From Oscheius sp. JU75 (taxonomy: Eukaryota; Nematoda; Chromadorea; Rhabditida; Rhabditidae): a stretch of 64,000 bases of DNA. Numbering within the stretch: position 1 is the first letter of the stretch; each line of letters begins with the position of its first letter. A model generated the notes under the pieces. It worked only from the letters and a program-made list of their open reading frames with translations, had not been told where the DNA came from and did not search any database. Position numbers and translations under genes: made by a program. The stretch spans positions 558,001 through 622,000 of the forward strand of contig JASJZC010000002.1 of assembly GCA_037178855.1 (NCBI GenBank). The letters run 5' to 3'. Below are positions 27,390 through 38,695 of the stretch, in pieces.

Positions 27390-28080
27390 GGTTATGATGT
27401 ACCACGTCTGCCCAATTCACGGGTAGCTTACGGATGCCACGCTCGTAGAACACCTTGGATTTCGACGCGAAGAAGTTTGTCAACCAGATTTTGAGTGCGC
27501 CGTCGGAATCAAACTGTTGTTCTCCAATCTCGCTGTTGAGATTACAGAACAGATAATAGTCGGAAGGGACAAGATCCGGGATATAAGGAGGATGGGATAG
27601 AATCTCCCAACTCAGGTCGTGAATCTCTCATCCCCCGTCACCAGGCGTGGCAAATAGGTTTTCTCTCATACTTGGACAGTGAGAATGGGCGACGGACATG
27701 CGCTGTCACTTCTGGATGTCACTGAGGTCATGCGGCAACCATGTGCCCAGTTTCTTCGTAAATCTTAGTTGCTTCAAATGATATTACATTGCGGCATGAC
27801 TGACAGACAGTGCCACTTCTAGCTCACGAGTAGTCTGCCTATTGTTCTCGAGCTGCAGCAGCTTTGATTCATCGAAAGTTGTTGGATGATCTGACCTTGG
27901 CTCATCTTCGACGCTTTTGTCCCCAGACCGAAAGCGATAGAACCACAACTGTCACACTCTCGTAGACATGTTCCCTTGGCCATAAACATTGTTGATATTA
28001 GCCGCCGTTTGGGGTCAATTCGTGCCTTTGAGGAACTCATTAAACATGACATGTTGCAGATGGTAGGGTGGCAGGCCATC
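27390..28080 (-). pseudogene. Mariner-type transposase relic
   Basis: The minus strand shows the N-terminal helix-turn-helix region (AANINNVYGQGN, WFYRFRSGDKSVEDEPRS, RQTTRELEVALSVSHA). Much further on is the C-terminal end (HPPYIPDLVPSDYYLF with the third catalytic Asp, then FFASKSKVFYERGIRKLP). The central catalytic part is missing and stops interrupt the frame. An inactive mariner (Tc1/mariner superfamily) copy. Confidence 0.8.
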
Positions 28081-28546
28081 AATACTCTGGATCAAACTAA
28101 ACAGAACAGAGAATAAGAAGAAGGGAAGTTTATGTCTTGCATGGTGGTGGTGGTAGAGACATTTATAAAAAAGTTGCTTAATAAAAGGCTGCTCCCTTGG
28201 ACTTCTTTTGAAATTTTTTTTGTGACCGGAAGTGGCACTTTTATGGGGAACTGGCCAGCATCACACGAGTTTATTGTTGCATAAACTGCCTAAGCCTAAG
28301 CCTAAGTCATAGCGAGAGTTAGTCTGAATGATAAGAGAAGAATTGATGCCCACCTTAATATTTGCTTTTCGCCCGCAAGGAAATCGTCGTCTTTCAGAAC
28401 CATGAACCTTGCATCATAAACAACAATTGAACATTCTGGCTGTATAAATCAATCCGGATTAACTTGAACAACATGCCAAAAATCAAACATATCTGCTCGC
28501 AGAGGTTTCTGGTGACTAGGTGAGTAACTATTCGTATCAGAACTAC
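28081..28546. other. Spacer, no gene seen
   Basis: It contains a short GGTGGTGGTGG run near 28144 and a GCCTAAGCC repeat near 28290. Possibly the remaining flank of the mariner copy. Confidence 0.35.
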
Positions 28547-28807
28547 ATGGTTCTCGTATTGTTGTTAGTTTCTTCAGAGTTTTTGCTTTTCCCAATTTTC
28601 TCAACAATGTGGCTGTTATTTGCGCCCAATATCTTTTTTTTATTTGTAGCTTTTGTTCTTCTATCTGAGATATCTGTTCCGATGAAACAATCTGCCGTCA
28701 GAACAACTATCGAAAGCTTCGAGTTTGCGGCTAGAGCAATTTTCGTACCAAACTGGCTGGTGGTTTTGAAAACTTTTTTATTTGAAAACAACGAAAAAGC
28801 GGTTTAA
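28547..28807 (+). CDS. Hypothetical 86-residue hydrophobic protein
   Basis: A single-exon frame starts MVLVLLLVSSEFLLFP and contains a second hydrophobic stretch (MWLLFAPNIFFLFVAFVLL), then a polar end FLFENNEKAV and TAA. It could be a two-helix membrane protein, or an unspliced or relic exon of an acyltransferase. The opposite strand is also open, which lowers confidence. It lies 97 bases before the oac start. Confidence 0.35.
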   Translation: MVLVLLLVSSEFLLFPIFSTMWLLFAPNIFFLFVAFVLLSEISVPMKQSAVRTTIESFEFAARAIFVPNWLVVLKTFLFENNEKAV

Positions 28808-28903
28808 TCCCTTTTCTTAACTCAGTTCCTCTTCTTTTTGTCGACCATTACTTATTTTTTTTTAAATCAGCAGTTCGCACCTTCCGAGTTTATTTCTTTC
28901 AGA

Positions 28904-31816
28904 ATGGGTTCCACCAAACTTCTTCACCTCCAAGGCCTTCGTGCCTTGGCGATTCTCGCTGTCCTCTTCTTCCATTACTTTCCCAAATATTGTCCAAATG
29001 GTTACCTTGGAGTCGATCAATTCTTCCTCCTTTCCGGATATTTAATGACAATGATGCTGGAACGAAATAAGGAGCTGTCGTTCAGCGGAGTGGTAGACTT
29101 CTTCTATAGACGGGTCAAGCGGATAGTACCGCTTTATTATCTAGCAACTTTATTTATTACTCGTAAGAAATATACCAAAAGAAGTAATACAAAAAACTTT
29201 CCAGTTTCTATTAACATCTTACCTCAAATGGCCGTACAAACAAACGTTGAATCGTCCGTCAAAGCCATTGCTTTTGCAACAAATCTTATTAGACCAGATG
29301 GATTGGAAGATTACAATGCGAAGGTTTGTTGCTTTGAAACTCATTTTTAAAAGGAAACTAACTTTTGTGGCTTCCATTTCAGTGTTAGAGGTCTCTCCCT
29401 AATAAACCTAATCAGGGGACTAATAAACCACTTTATACGCTCTTTAAACTCTAAACAGTCGTGTGAATCAGCATTTAAATAGTTCTATTTACATGATAAA
29501 CAGCCAGATGCTGAAACATTTCAGTGCCAAAACAAAAAGTCACAAGACAAAAAAAAGAGTTAAAAAATAAGGTTTCAGCTAGGCCTCGGCGTGGACATGT
29601 TCACCCATACGTGGTCACTAGCAGCAGAAATGCAATTCTACTTTATCTTTCCTTTTATTTTCATCATCTACGTTAAAACTTCTTCAAGCTCTAAATCGTT
29701 CTTCATGTATGCACTGGGTAACTTGACTCAATTTCATTACTTAAACAAGTTTCAGTGCTGTGTTCCCTCGTCTTTCACATCACATCCGACTCTTTTCTAT
29801 CTTTCTATTGCGTATTTGCCAGAATATGGCAATTTCTCGCTGGAATGTTTATTTACTACGAGAATAGTAAAGTAGCGAAGACAAAAGCAGGATACAAGGC
29901 ACTTCCAACGGCTAGTAGCTTGGAAGAAAATCTTTCGAAGTCTCTTTTGGACGACCAAAAAGCTATAGAAGAGTCTGCCGTGATTAAAACGGACGATTCT
30001 CTTCAAAAGCTTGTGGTAAACTCATGTCTGGTATGTCTTTTCTGTCTTTTTGCTACGAGGACTCCGATTGATCCGTTCATTGGCAGGTAAAATAGCATCC
30101 TGCTGCAAACGAATCCGCATTAAGAGTGGTTACTATTGTCATGACATCACTTATTGTTCATGTTGGAGACATCAGTCGCTTCCTCTCGAACAAATGTCTT
30201 GTATTTATCGGAGAAATTTCTTTCTCATGGTATTTGATTCACTGGCCAGTGGTTGCTTGGTTGAAAATGAACAGTTTAACGACAAATACAGGTAAGTGGC
30301 TTTGTTGAAGTTAAAGTATTTTTGCGTTTGCCTGATGTGAACCTGGAAAATTTTCATGTTTTACAGATATGCTTTGTGGCTTGATAGTCTCGTTGCTCTT
30401 CAGCATTCTGGTCTATTTCACCTTCGAAAAATGGTATCTCTCTTGGAACAAGACTCGCACCATCTTAGCTGTAGGACTACTTCTCCTCTTAAATGGAGCA
30501 GCCATCTTCCAAGCATCACGTATCTTTTATTTTGTCCTGTATATGGTCAAACTTTCAGTTAGAATTCCCAAATCAGACATCCGAGAAGAGATTGCAAAGC
30601 CTGCAAATATAACAATTCATGTAGATTCATCACTTCGTCCTTTCATCTACGAGTCGGACTTTCTTAATAAGCTGGAATATGGCTATGAGAACAAAACAAA
30701 CGAAGAAAGAGCAGCTTTAAACAGTGCCATGAGTGCCAATGACGTTAAACATGCAAAGAGCTATCCTTGTGTGAAACAAAAGACAGCTACGAGCAGAGAG
30801 CAACGCTGTCAAGTTCAGAAAGTCCGTTTTTTTTAATTTTAACTTTTTTTTTTACAACTTACAGGACTTTAAAGAAGCTACCACTAACATGACTCTTTTG
30901 GTCATTGGTAACAGTTATGTTGGAAATGCGATGAAGACGATTTACGAACAGTGCAAGGACGTTTTTCCCAATATCTATAGCACTTGGACTGGATGTAAGC
31001 CTTTCTATACCTATTTATCACCGCCAAACAAAAATATGTACAACAAACTTGCATGAACTTTTGAATTCATACCGGCGGGATGGGGAAAACAAACAGCTTA
31101 TGAAGGGCGCTTGAAGGGAAATACAGCAATTTTTTATGTGAACTAGCAAAGTTTTGATAAATTTTTTCAGCTTGTGAACCCCTCGTCCGTGGATATCTTG
31201 TAACTGGCGTTGACTGCAGCTACGACGATTTCTTCATGGATGCTGTGAAGCTGTACAAACCTGACGTTGTCTTTATTGTTAATCGTTTTATGGACTCAAC
31301 GCAAATTCATAACGGCACAAACCCCTTCAATGACGACATTTTTAAGGTTTCTTATTTTTTTTATTCAAAAAAAAACTTTTCCAGATGATGGTTAAACGCT
31401 TGAAAGAGCTCGAAAAGCACGTAACTCATCGCATCTATATGTTGAACTCATTTTTCTGGCCAAATGGAAGCTTAAACACGAAGTTGAACAAGTTTTTAAA
31501 GACGGGCGTCAAATTTAAAGATGTTTGTCTAATAAAACCGGATCAAAGTTCAAATTTTTTCCAGGAAGATCTACTACAGATGGGCAGACGACAATGGTTC
31601 GACATTGGACGCAAAAGAATGGATCGGCTGGCTGCACATTGCGAAAAATGTCGTCTTTTTGACTACACATCTCAGTTTTTTATTGATGGGAAGATGCATT
31701 ACTATGACCCGAAGTACTTCGTCAGCTACTTCGTCTCTTCACTGCATCTGACACCAGTGGGTCTAGCTAGAGTAGCACCGCTATACAATCAGATTTGTCA
31801 TACGTTGAACGAATAG
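28904..31816 (+). CDS. Acyltransferase-3 / SGNH O-acyltransferase (oac-type)
   Basis: The ATG follows TTTCTTTCAG directly (SL acceptor). The first exon reads LLHLQGLRALAILAVLFFHY and GYLGVDQFFLLSGYLM, the signature of acyltransferase family 3. Later exons give MFTHTWSLAAEMQFYFIFPF, IWQFLAGMFIYYEN, EISFSWYLIHWPVVAWLK and several membrane helices. The C-terminus is an SGNH-type domain with IGNSYVGN in the block I position, CSYDDFFMDAV and a final HLTPVGLARV. Proteins of this type transfer acyl groups to extracellular or luminal substrates; many worms have large oac families. Two decayed partial copies flank it. Exon borders were followed individually and stay in frame at those checked. Confidence 0.85.
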
Positions 31817-32189
31817 AATAATAAAGTTGTTAAGAAACTTGTTAGCCCTCAACAATGGTCTATTCTTAACAAAAATGGAAGTGGGAACGGAATTCTGCTT
31901 GAGACGTTCATTGAAAACTTTTTTCAACGTAGTGAGGATTGACAGGAAATATTTTGATCTCTGAATGAAAACTGTTGGGGGAACAGGATTTAGCCGGAAA
32001 TACAAACAGGTAATATCCTCCGTCTCTTTTCGCTACAACTCCTTCTTTTGCCAGCTCTACCCTCTATAATTTATAATTTATGCTGCTCATCTTCATACAA
32101 TTTGATCTTTACCGCAGAACCACGCATACAACATTTCCATACTTCGGAGGCTAAGAGGGAGGAGAGCATTTCCATATTTTTTGATAAGA
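31817..32189. other. Spacer, no gene seen
   Basis: It contains AATAAT just after the oac stop and no recognisable gene. Confidence 0.35.
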
Positions 32190-32545
32190 TCATCTGTCAG
32201 TGTATTATTGCGAGAAGATCTTCATTAGAGAGATCTCTTATGAATGGTACCTCACGCATTGGCCTGTTGTTGCAACGTTGAAAATGCATGGTTATACGGA
32301 AAATATAGGGGAGTTCTTAAAGGTCAACTTATTCGCAGTTTTCTATTCTTTGTTAAAGAGTGTTCAAACAGTTTTTATTTTTGGTTTTCAGAATTGTTTA
32401 CCGGTCTCACCACCGCATCCCTCCTTATCAGTTTTAACCTCTATTTCGTCTTCGAAAGACGCTTCGTCACATGTTTTCATTTGTATGAAACGTTGATCCC
32501 AGGGCCGAGGTCGATGCTTTACCTATTGCCTCTCTCTAACACTTT
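32190..32545 (+). pseudogene. O-acyltransferase relic, C-terminal membrane exons
   Basis: EISYEWYLTHWPVVATLKMH matches the EISFSWYLIHWPVV exon of the intact gene. It is followed by a diverged copy of the next exon (LFTGLTTASLLISFNLYFVFERR). Frames are offset and the rest is missing. Confidence 0.65.
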
Positions 32546-32725
32546 CTAAGATATCAGTTTCTCTTCCTTCAATCTCTCTCATCCTTCGTTTGTGATATCC
32601 CCACAAACAGGAAGTTTAGGAAGAAAAGCAAATCTTAATTTTCCACGTAAGACAATTAGCAAGTAATGAACACATAAGCAATAACCAGCGTATAACAACC
32701 AAGGGGAAAAACGAATAGAATGAGA

Positions 32726-35700
32726 TTAGTCGCTGTCTTCTTCTTCTTCACTGCTCTCCTCGAGCCAGTCGACCAATTTCTGCATTGTTGGCTTCAAGGG
32801 CGAGCTCTCGGGCAGGGAGTCGAACCAGGCGATTATTCCTTCCTGGAAACAAGAATTTGAGTCAGCTTTTGGCGCTACTGGGATACTGTGCCAAAATTGT
32901 GACTATTAGAGTTGCGAATCAGTCAAGCCAGAGGTTAAATGGATTTGATTGGTTTTTTAAGAGTAAAGAAGGTATTGCAAATGTGGCCTTGGCGCATAGC
33001 GCAGTCGGTTAGAGTCCAGACTACGAAATAAAAAGTATCCGGTTCGATCCCCCGGGACGGTAAAACTTCTTTTTTAGTCCATGAAACGATTGTAGATCAT
33101 TTTGAGAAGGTTGAGTTTTCTGTTTCCAACAAAATCAATTCTTCAAGATACTGGTGATGGAAAGTCTCGCAGCGAAGTTACAGTAACAGACTATGCAGCG
33201 TTTGGTCCGCGATTTACACCGATGGCGCGATCGGGTCTACAGGGTTTCGGATCCTATGCTCTTGGCTGGAAAGACTATACCCCTTCCACCCCTAGCAACA
33301 GGTTTCTAAACGCAAAAAAGCCAGCAACCTCTTGTAGAATGTCGAGATCATCGTAAAGAAGCTGGACAATTTTCGTGCAGCGTGCCGGCGGGAACCGCTC
33401 GGGACTCAGCCTCTGCCTCTCCTCCAATCCCAGCAGCAACTGAATGTGGCTCTTTTGGTCCCTATAGTAGTTCAATAACATTCTTCTCCACTCCGTTGTA
33501 AGCTAAATTTTAAAGGAAGATCGAAGGTCAAAACAGGGGCGAACCTTCATAAAATTATTGACTTCGTGGAGTCCTTCGAGGCCCAGAAATGCCACAAAGA
33601 CATTCTTGCCAAGATCGTCCACGGAAATGTTGTTGGCCAGACGCGACGAGTTGATTTCCAGGATAAGATTTTGCATCTAAATAGCACGATTTTGGATGTG
33701 AGGAAAAAAAAAAGAGGTACCAGTTCCGGAATGAAGGGCAGACTCCGAATTCGCTCCATGCTGTCGGTGACCTCTTCGAGGAAGACGGCGCACGGGTCGA
33801 CCTCTCCGCCCTGTTCTTCGTCTGTCTCGGACTCGGAGCCGCTCTGAAAAACGACGAAATGGTATCTGTTAAAAACTATCCGCCTGTGGCCTATAATAGA
33901 CACTAAGGGTTATGACGCGAGTGACCAGGGTTGGATCCCGCTTAGGGGTCGTAAATTTTTGCAAAATACCTCCGGCAAAAATTACGCCAGGGGTGTACCA
34001 GTTCTAAATCGATAAAAACTGCTCGACTCAATTTCGAGCGTGATCTTTAAACTGCCTAAAAAAAGTGCTTGCGGCCGTAGAAAAGGACATAGAAAAGGTT
34101 CCCATGGTGAAAAGTTTGGCTCCAAAGGGTTGATAGCCAATGTAGTGTCATCTAATCGCTTCACATCTCGTTTCTAATCAAAGACGACCCAATTTGTGGA
34201 TCTTTAACTTAGAAAAAGAACTACTTACCGGCTCCTGTCGCACACCATAATCAGCATAGTCATCATCGCGAGTCGTCGCTTTCCGTCCGCCGTACTTCCA
34301 GTACGTCCTGCTCGTGTTCAGTCGCCACAGATGCACATCTCCAGACCTTTCGACCTGAATCTCCTCGTCCTCTTCGTCCAGAGGTCCCGAGCAGACGGCC
34401 ACATTGGCGGGGAGTTCGAAGCCGGCCGGATAGACAACCTAAAATGAATTTTTGATGCGAATTGTTTCTCACTGTCTCTCAGTCTATGGCTTAAAGAAAC
34501 GTACATCGCTGCCAATGATGGTCTCGTCAAACACGACCGTCCCGTCAGGAATGGTCACATTTTTGCCGATCACGGTGTTCGAGAGACGACAGTTCTTTCC
34601 TACTCGGCAATTGTCACCGAGAATGCAGTTTTGGAGCGTGGACGAGCTGCCTGAAAGAGAAAAAAAATTGAGGAAAAGTTCTAGTGCTGAAACAGGCTCC
34701 TCGGGTCAGAGTGAGCCGCGTGACTGTCTTGTTTCGCGGGCACAGGTACCGCTTTCTGATTTTCGTAACGACGAGTTTATAGACCAGAATTAGCACTATT
34801 TAGGATTTTTTGATTGGTAGCTCGCAACACGGCTCAGATTTTTATACGCTCCTAATGGCTAGAAATCATGCCACAGAAGGGCGGGGACATGTTCTACCTT
34901 ACCGTGAGCTTGTGGTTCGGGTAATTGCTCATTTTACAGTACTTATAAAATCCTTATACTATATCTAAATTTAGCAGGGCTATGCTGAAGTTCAAGTGCG
35001 TGAGCTTACCAAGAGTACTATGACCCAAGGCGCCTGTTTCAGTACTACCAATATTGTGACCGTGAAAATGTACAATGTAGTCGATACAAGATTATTCCAT
35101 AAAGTCAATAGGATACCGGATTTTCTCGCGCATTTGTAGCTTATTGCATAGCGAAACAGGGTGTCTATACAAGCCTAACTCGCTTGGTGCCTACATCACT
35201 GGAAAACCTCTATAAGACATCCATGCGTAAGGAATTGCGTAACTGAGTTTTTAGGTCTGAAGACCGCATTTTCGAGTCTTCCGGTGCTCTGAAAAGTTAT
35301 AGCCATGTTCCACAATGTTGGTTTGCGCGCCGAATCCAAATGAGGGGAGAATGTTGGGCAAAACCTACCGATTGTGACGCTGTTCCCGAAGCTGACATTG
35401 TTCAAGACGACCTCCTGCTCCAGATGATAGTCGCGGCCGACGCACACGTTGTGTCCCTCGAAGAATGGACTGCAATGATCATTTTACGCATGAAACAGCC
35501 ATTCAGCTAGTTCAGGCAGCTCAGGGAACATAATCGAGGTATTGACTCCTCATGGCTTAGTCGGTTAGCGTTCCGGCTACTGAGAAAAAGGTGTAGGGTT
35601 CGATTCCCGGGCTGGTAAAAAGTTTAAAAACTAACAAATTCGGGGTCAGTCCCTCCGCCTTGATGCTCATCGCTGTAGAAATAAATGTATTGTTGTCGAC

Positions 35701-37503
35701 GGCAACGTTGGCATATCCGTCCACAATGGGCATTCGATCCGGGCCGATCGGCGCGAACCAATGGTCCATCAGGAGCGATTGGGCGAAGAGCAGCGTGTCG
35801 TAATCACTGCAAAGCCCATGTTAGGAAGAAAAAACATGAGGGAATCACTTGATACAAACAGCAGCCTCGCTCTCTGGAAGAACATCGACATGGATCGATT
35901 GCAGGAGGATTTCTTCGTTGACGAGGATTTCTCTGAAAATAATAAGTTTTAAATTGTCCTCGTCTCTCTGTCTGAAGCTGCCTGTAGCATATTGTAGACA
36001 CTTAGAGCGGGCTTTGCCCGGGTTCGACCCCGCCCGAGGTTCAACTTTTGTTAGGTACCATTTTGACAAAAAATTAAAGCGAGCGTATACCCCTTGTACA
36101 CTAGTCCTATGGTTAAAGCGAACCTAAGGCGTTAAATTGTTTAAATTCGGCGCGTAAATTAGAAAGACGCGCGGGAAAGATAATTTGTCTAAAACGATGT
36201 TTCTTCAACCAACAACTAATTCCCACTAACTAACAAAAAACTTTCTGAGAGTGGCTCTGATGGTTTCATCAAAGGACAAAAAGGTCTGCCCCTTACGGGA
36301 GTCGAACCAGAGTCGTTTTTGATTTGTATTCGGAGCGCTAGCCGGCTGAGCCATGCGGCCGAGTTCGCTGGATTTTCGCAGAAAATACATGAGATTATAT
36401 GATAATATACACTTTCATGGAGATAATATGCAATTGCCTTAGGCTCGCTCTAAGTACATTAAGATCATTTATATGCTCAGTCGAAATTCAGCGCGGTCTT
36501 TGCCGTTATAGCTCAGTCAGTTAGCGCTCGGTCTACAGAGGCGCTACTCTTGTACCAGACGACTGGGGTTCGATACCCGTGGGTGACAAGCTATTTTGAG
36601 AGAAACGGCTTGGTAAAAGTGCCTAAGGTCACAGCTTTACAGGAACTTTAGTCCCAAATGGACGCTATGACAAACCTGATAACGTTATCCGTGTGCTGAA
36701 AGTCGAAATTGTCACTGAACTGGGCGGCAATGTTCACGCTGCAAAGTGCGATGCCGGTGTCACTGATGTCCTTACGGATCACGAGCTCTTCCGCGAAATT
36801 TTTCTACATATTTAACCGTCAAAATGACGAAAAAAAGGCCAGAAACCTTATCGACATCGAGACGGGAGACGTCGTCTTCTCTATGATAGAGCCGCAGCTT
36901 GTTAGTCTCCTTCTCCACGGCTATCACCTCCTGATACGGGTTTTCCAGTGGGCTGTAGATCAGCGTCATCACGTTGCCCGTCTTGTCGGCTTTGCGGAGC
37001 TCTCTGAAACATGAGTTGACTCTAAAAAGATGGCCTAAATCCACTTGAACCGGGCGATCTGCTTCTTTAACGTCGAGGAGGTGATCGTGGCAGGATTCGA
37101 GACCAGGAGAAAGTCTCCGTGGATCTTGTTCCGGCTTTCCAGTTCCCTTAGGGCGTCTCCAACGCTCATCGCATTCGCCGACGGCAAGATTGTGATCTCG
37201 GTGAAAGCGTGACGCCATTCTTCCTCGATTGCCTGAAGCGCGTCGGAATTTTCCTTCGTCACGACAAGAATCAGGCTCTTGCACTCGGTCCGCGCCAGCC
37301 AGCTGATCGTGTAGTGGATCAGCGGCACGTTGCAGAGTTTCTCGAGACACTAAACTGCTTTTTTGCTGTGAAAATGATGGAAGACAAACCCAGGGACGTC
37401 TTCTACCGGTGATCGGCGTGAAGCGGCCGTCAAAGGAGTCTACGACAACAACGGCCGTCAATCCCTCGTCTTTTATCTCTTTTTTATCCTGTTTGGGCGG
37501 CAT
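32726..37503 (-). CDS. Translation initiation factor eIF2B subunit epsilon
   Basis: A long multi-exon gene. Exon 1 (from ATG 37503) gives TAVVVVDSFDGRFTPITG, and exon 2 gives LCNVPLIHYTISWLARTECK. These form the nucleotidyltransferase-like start. Further exons include SDNFDF...TDNVIRFV, VNEEILLQSIHVDV, then left-handed beta-helix hexapeptides (HNVCVGRDYHLEQEVVLNN, NCILGDNCRVGKNCRLSNTV). The last exons form the HEAT-type catalytic W2 domain, ending IIAWFDSLPESSP and an acidic tail EESSEEEEDSD before TAA 32728-32726. eIF2B-epsilon is the catalytic GDP/GTP exchange subunit for eIF2 and a hub of the integrated stress response. One exon border near 37390 uses a 39-base intron. Its introns carry at least six tRNA-like modules. 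Confidence 0.92.
32988..33066 (+). repeat. tRNA-like module in eIF2B-epsilon intron
   Basis: GGCGCATAGCGCAGTCGG, TTAGAGTCCAGACTACG and CCGGTTCGATCCCC occur in tRNA order, and a T6 stretch follows 10 bases later. Stems are imperfect. A tRNA-derived pseudogene or SINE head. Confidence 0.55.
33898..33958 (+). repeat. tRNA-like half module (CACTAAGGG family)
   Basis: CACTAAGGGTTATGACGCGA then GACCAGGGTTGGATCCCG. It is the same order and wording as 42688-42745, so these are copies of one repeat family and not independent tRNA remains. Confidence 0.5.
35548..35620 (+). repeat. tRNA-like module in eIF2B-epsilon intron
   Basis: ATGGCTTAGTCGGTTAGCG is followed by CGGCTACTGAGAAAAAGG and TAGGGTTCGATTCCCGGG. 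The T-arm is perfect, but the acceptor ends do not pair. Degenerate tRNA-derived repeat. Confidence 0.55.
36005..36052 (+). repeat. tRNA-like 3' half in eIF2B-epsilon intron
   Basis: Only the T-arm-like part CCCGGGTTCGACCCCGCCCG remains. Confidence 0.4.
36283..36368 (-). repeat. tRNA-like module in eIF2B-epsilon intron
   Basis: The minus strand reads CCGCATGGCTCAGCCGGC, TAGCGCTCCGAATAC and CTCTGGTTCGACTCCCG. The D- and T-arms are good. The middle is extended and the acceptor stem is poor. Confidence 0.55.
36503..36594 (+). repeat. tRNA-like module in eIF2B-epsilon intron
   Basis: GCCGTTATAGCTCAGTCAG, TTAGCGCTCGGTCTACAG and TGGGGTTCGATACCCG. The best A and B boxes of the set. The acceptor halves (GCCGTTA / GGGTGAC) do not pair, so not a working tRNA. 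Confidence 0.55.
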
Positions 37504-37708
37504 GGCCACAGAAATAACCTTGAAATGAAGTGATTTGGAAGAGAACAAAGAGGAAGCCTTGGGCGAACATATATAGCGGAATTATATTTCTTTTTTTGGC
37601 ATAAACATCTGAACACGTTTCGGCACCACTATAGGACTGGGTACCATGAAAAGATTAGCAGAAAAAAAAGGCAGAAATTGTGACAAAAGCTTTGGTTTTG
37701 GTTTATTT
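37504..37708. promoter_or_regulatory. 5' region of eIF2B-epsilon
   Basis: No gene seen; it includes GAATTATATTTC and poly-T stretches just upstream (on the minus strand) of the eIF2B-epsilon start. Confidence 0.3.
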
Positions 37709-37872
37709 TCAGGTTTGAATGAAAGTTTGGGCGGGAGAAGCCTGGTTCGTAGCGAGACCCAATAGGGCTTTGCGTGAGCACGAGAATGTTGGTATCAGGT
37801 CCAGTGAATGCGTACTATTTGCCTTTCACAATTCTGTTCATATTCTGCCATTTTATACCAGGCTTTTTGCAT
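37709..37872 (+). repeat. 164-base direct repeat, left copy
   Basis: From TCAGGTTTGAATGAAAG to CCAGGCTTTTTGCAT. Nearly identical to 38226-38393 in the same orientation; the two copies bracket a fragment of MGN promoter. Confidence 0.85.
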
Positions 37873-38225
37873 GATACTGCAATGTATCGGAAATGAAGAG
37901 AACATGCAAATTGAATAGTATTCGAGCAAAAATATCGCTTTTCACTGGTTAGATGTGCGCACACAAGCAACTTAGAGTAGGAGATAACAAGGTGACTGAA
38001 ATGAGTGGAAGGAATCAAGCTAGAGAAAGACAGAAAGTCCTAGTTAGATGTTTACATTGATACACCACCTAGCATGGATGTGAAAGCACGAAAAAGTAGG
38101 CTCATTTTCGTAATTTCATCGGCTTTTATAAGGGACACTTTTCTCACCACACCTGATGAGAAATGACCTTCAACTCGGAGATATTTTGGAGAAATTTAGC
38201 GGTGAGAAAAACAGAAGTTATCTGA
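37870..38225. other. Stray copy of the MGN-gene promoter
   Basis: It begins at CATGATACTGCAATGTATCG, exactly the start-codon edge of the MGNSPS genes. It runs through the shared upstream sequence including TTTATAAGGGACACTTTTC and the GAGATATTTTGGAG stretch. No MGN coding sequence follows. It sits between two direct repeats 14 kb from its source cluster. Confidence 0.75.
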
Positions 38226-38393
38226 TCAGGTTTGAATGAAAGTTTAGGCGGGAGAAGCCTGGTTCGTAGCGAGACCCAATAGGAATTTGCGTGAGCACGA
38301 GAATGTTGGTATCAGGTCCAATGAATATTTGCGTACTATTTGCCTTTCACAATTCTGTTCATATTCTGCCATTTTATACCAGGCTTTTTGCAT
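38226..38393 (+). repeat. 168-base direct repeat, right copy
   Basis: Matches 37709-37872 with a few substitutions and small insertions (for example AATATTTGCG for AATGCG). Confidence 0.85.
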
Positions 38394-38695
38394 TTATTAT
38401 TAATTGTTGCGGTCGGATAGTGAAAAATTCATGCCGAAAACGGTATGACACAAACCCTTTGCCTTATTTTTACGGTGTAGAGAGGGTGAATTGGCCGAAT
38501 ACAGATAAAAAATACAGGAACAAACAAAAATGATGTAAGCGATTTACGAAAAGCAGTCCGAAGTAACCTTGCTCTATTGCTAACATGTCCTTTTCATTCT
38601 CTCGGCGTTCTCCAATGCAAATCCTCTGTTTACTACCTAACTTTACAGGCAACTACCAATCGACCCGAAAAAGCAGACCAGGAGGAAAGAAGAGC

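Noticed and set aside
36503-36594. Functional tRNA gene
   Set aside because: A and B boxes are good, but acceptor halves do not pair and the anticodon region is too long without a clear intron; kept as a repeat only.
36772-37548. 258-codon minus-strand open frame as a single exon
   Set aside because: It contains eIF2B-epsilon exon 1 but runs through introns out of frame; splicing gives the conserved protein.
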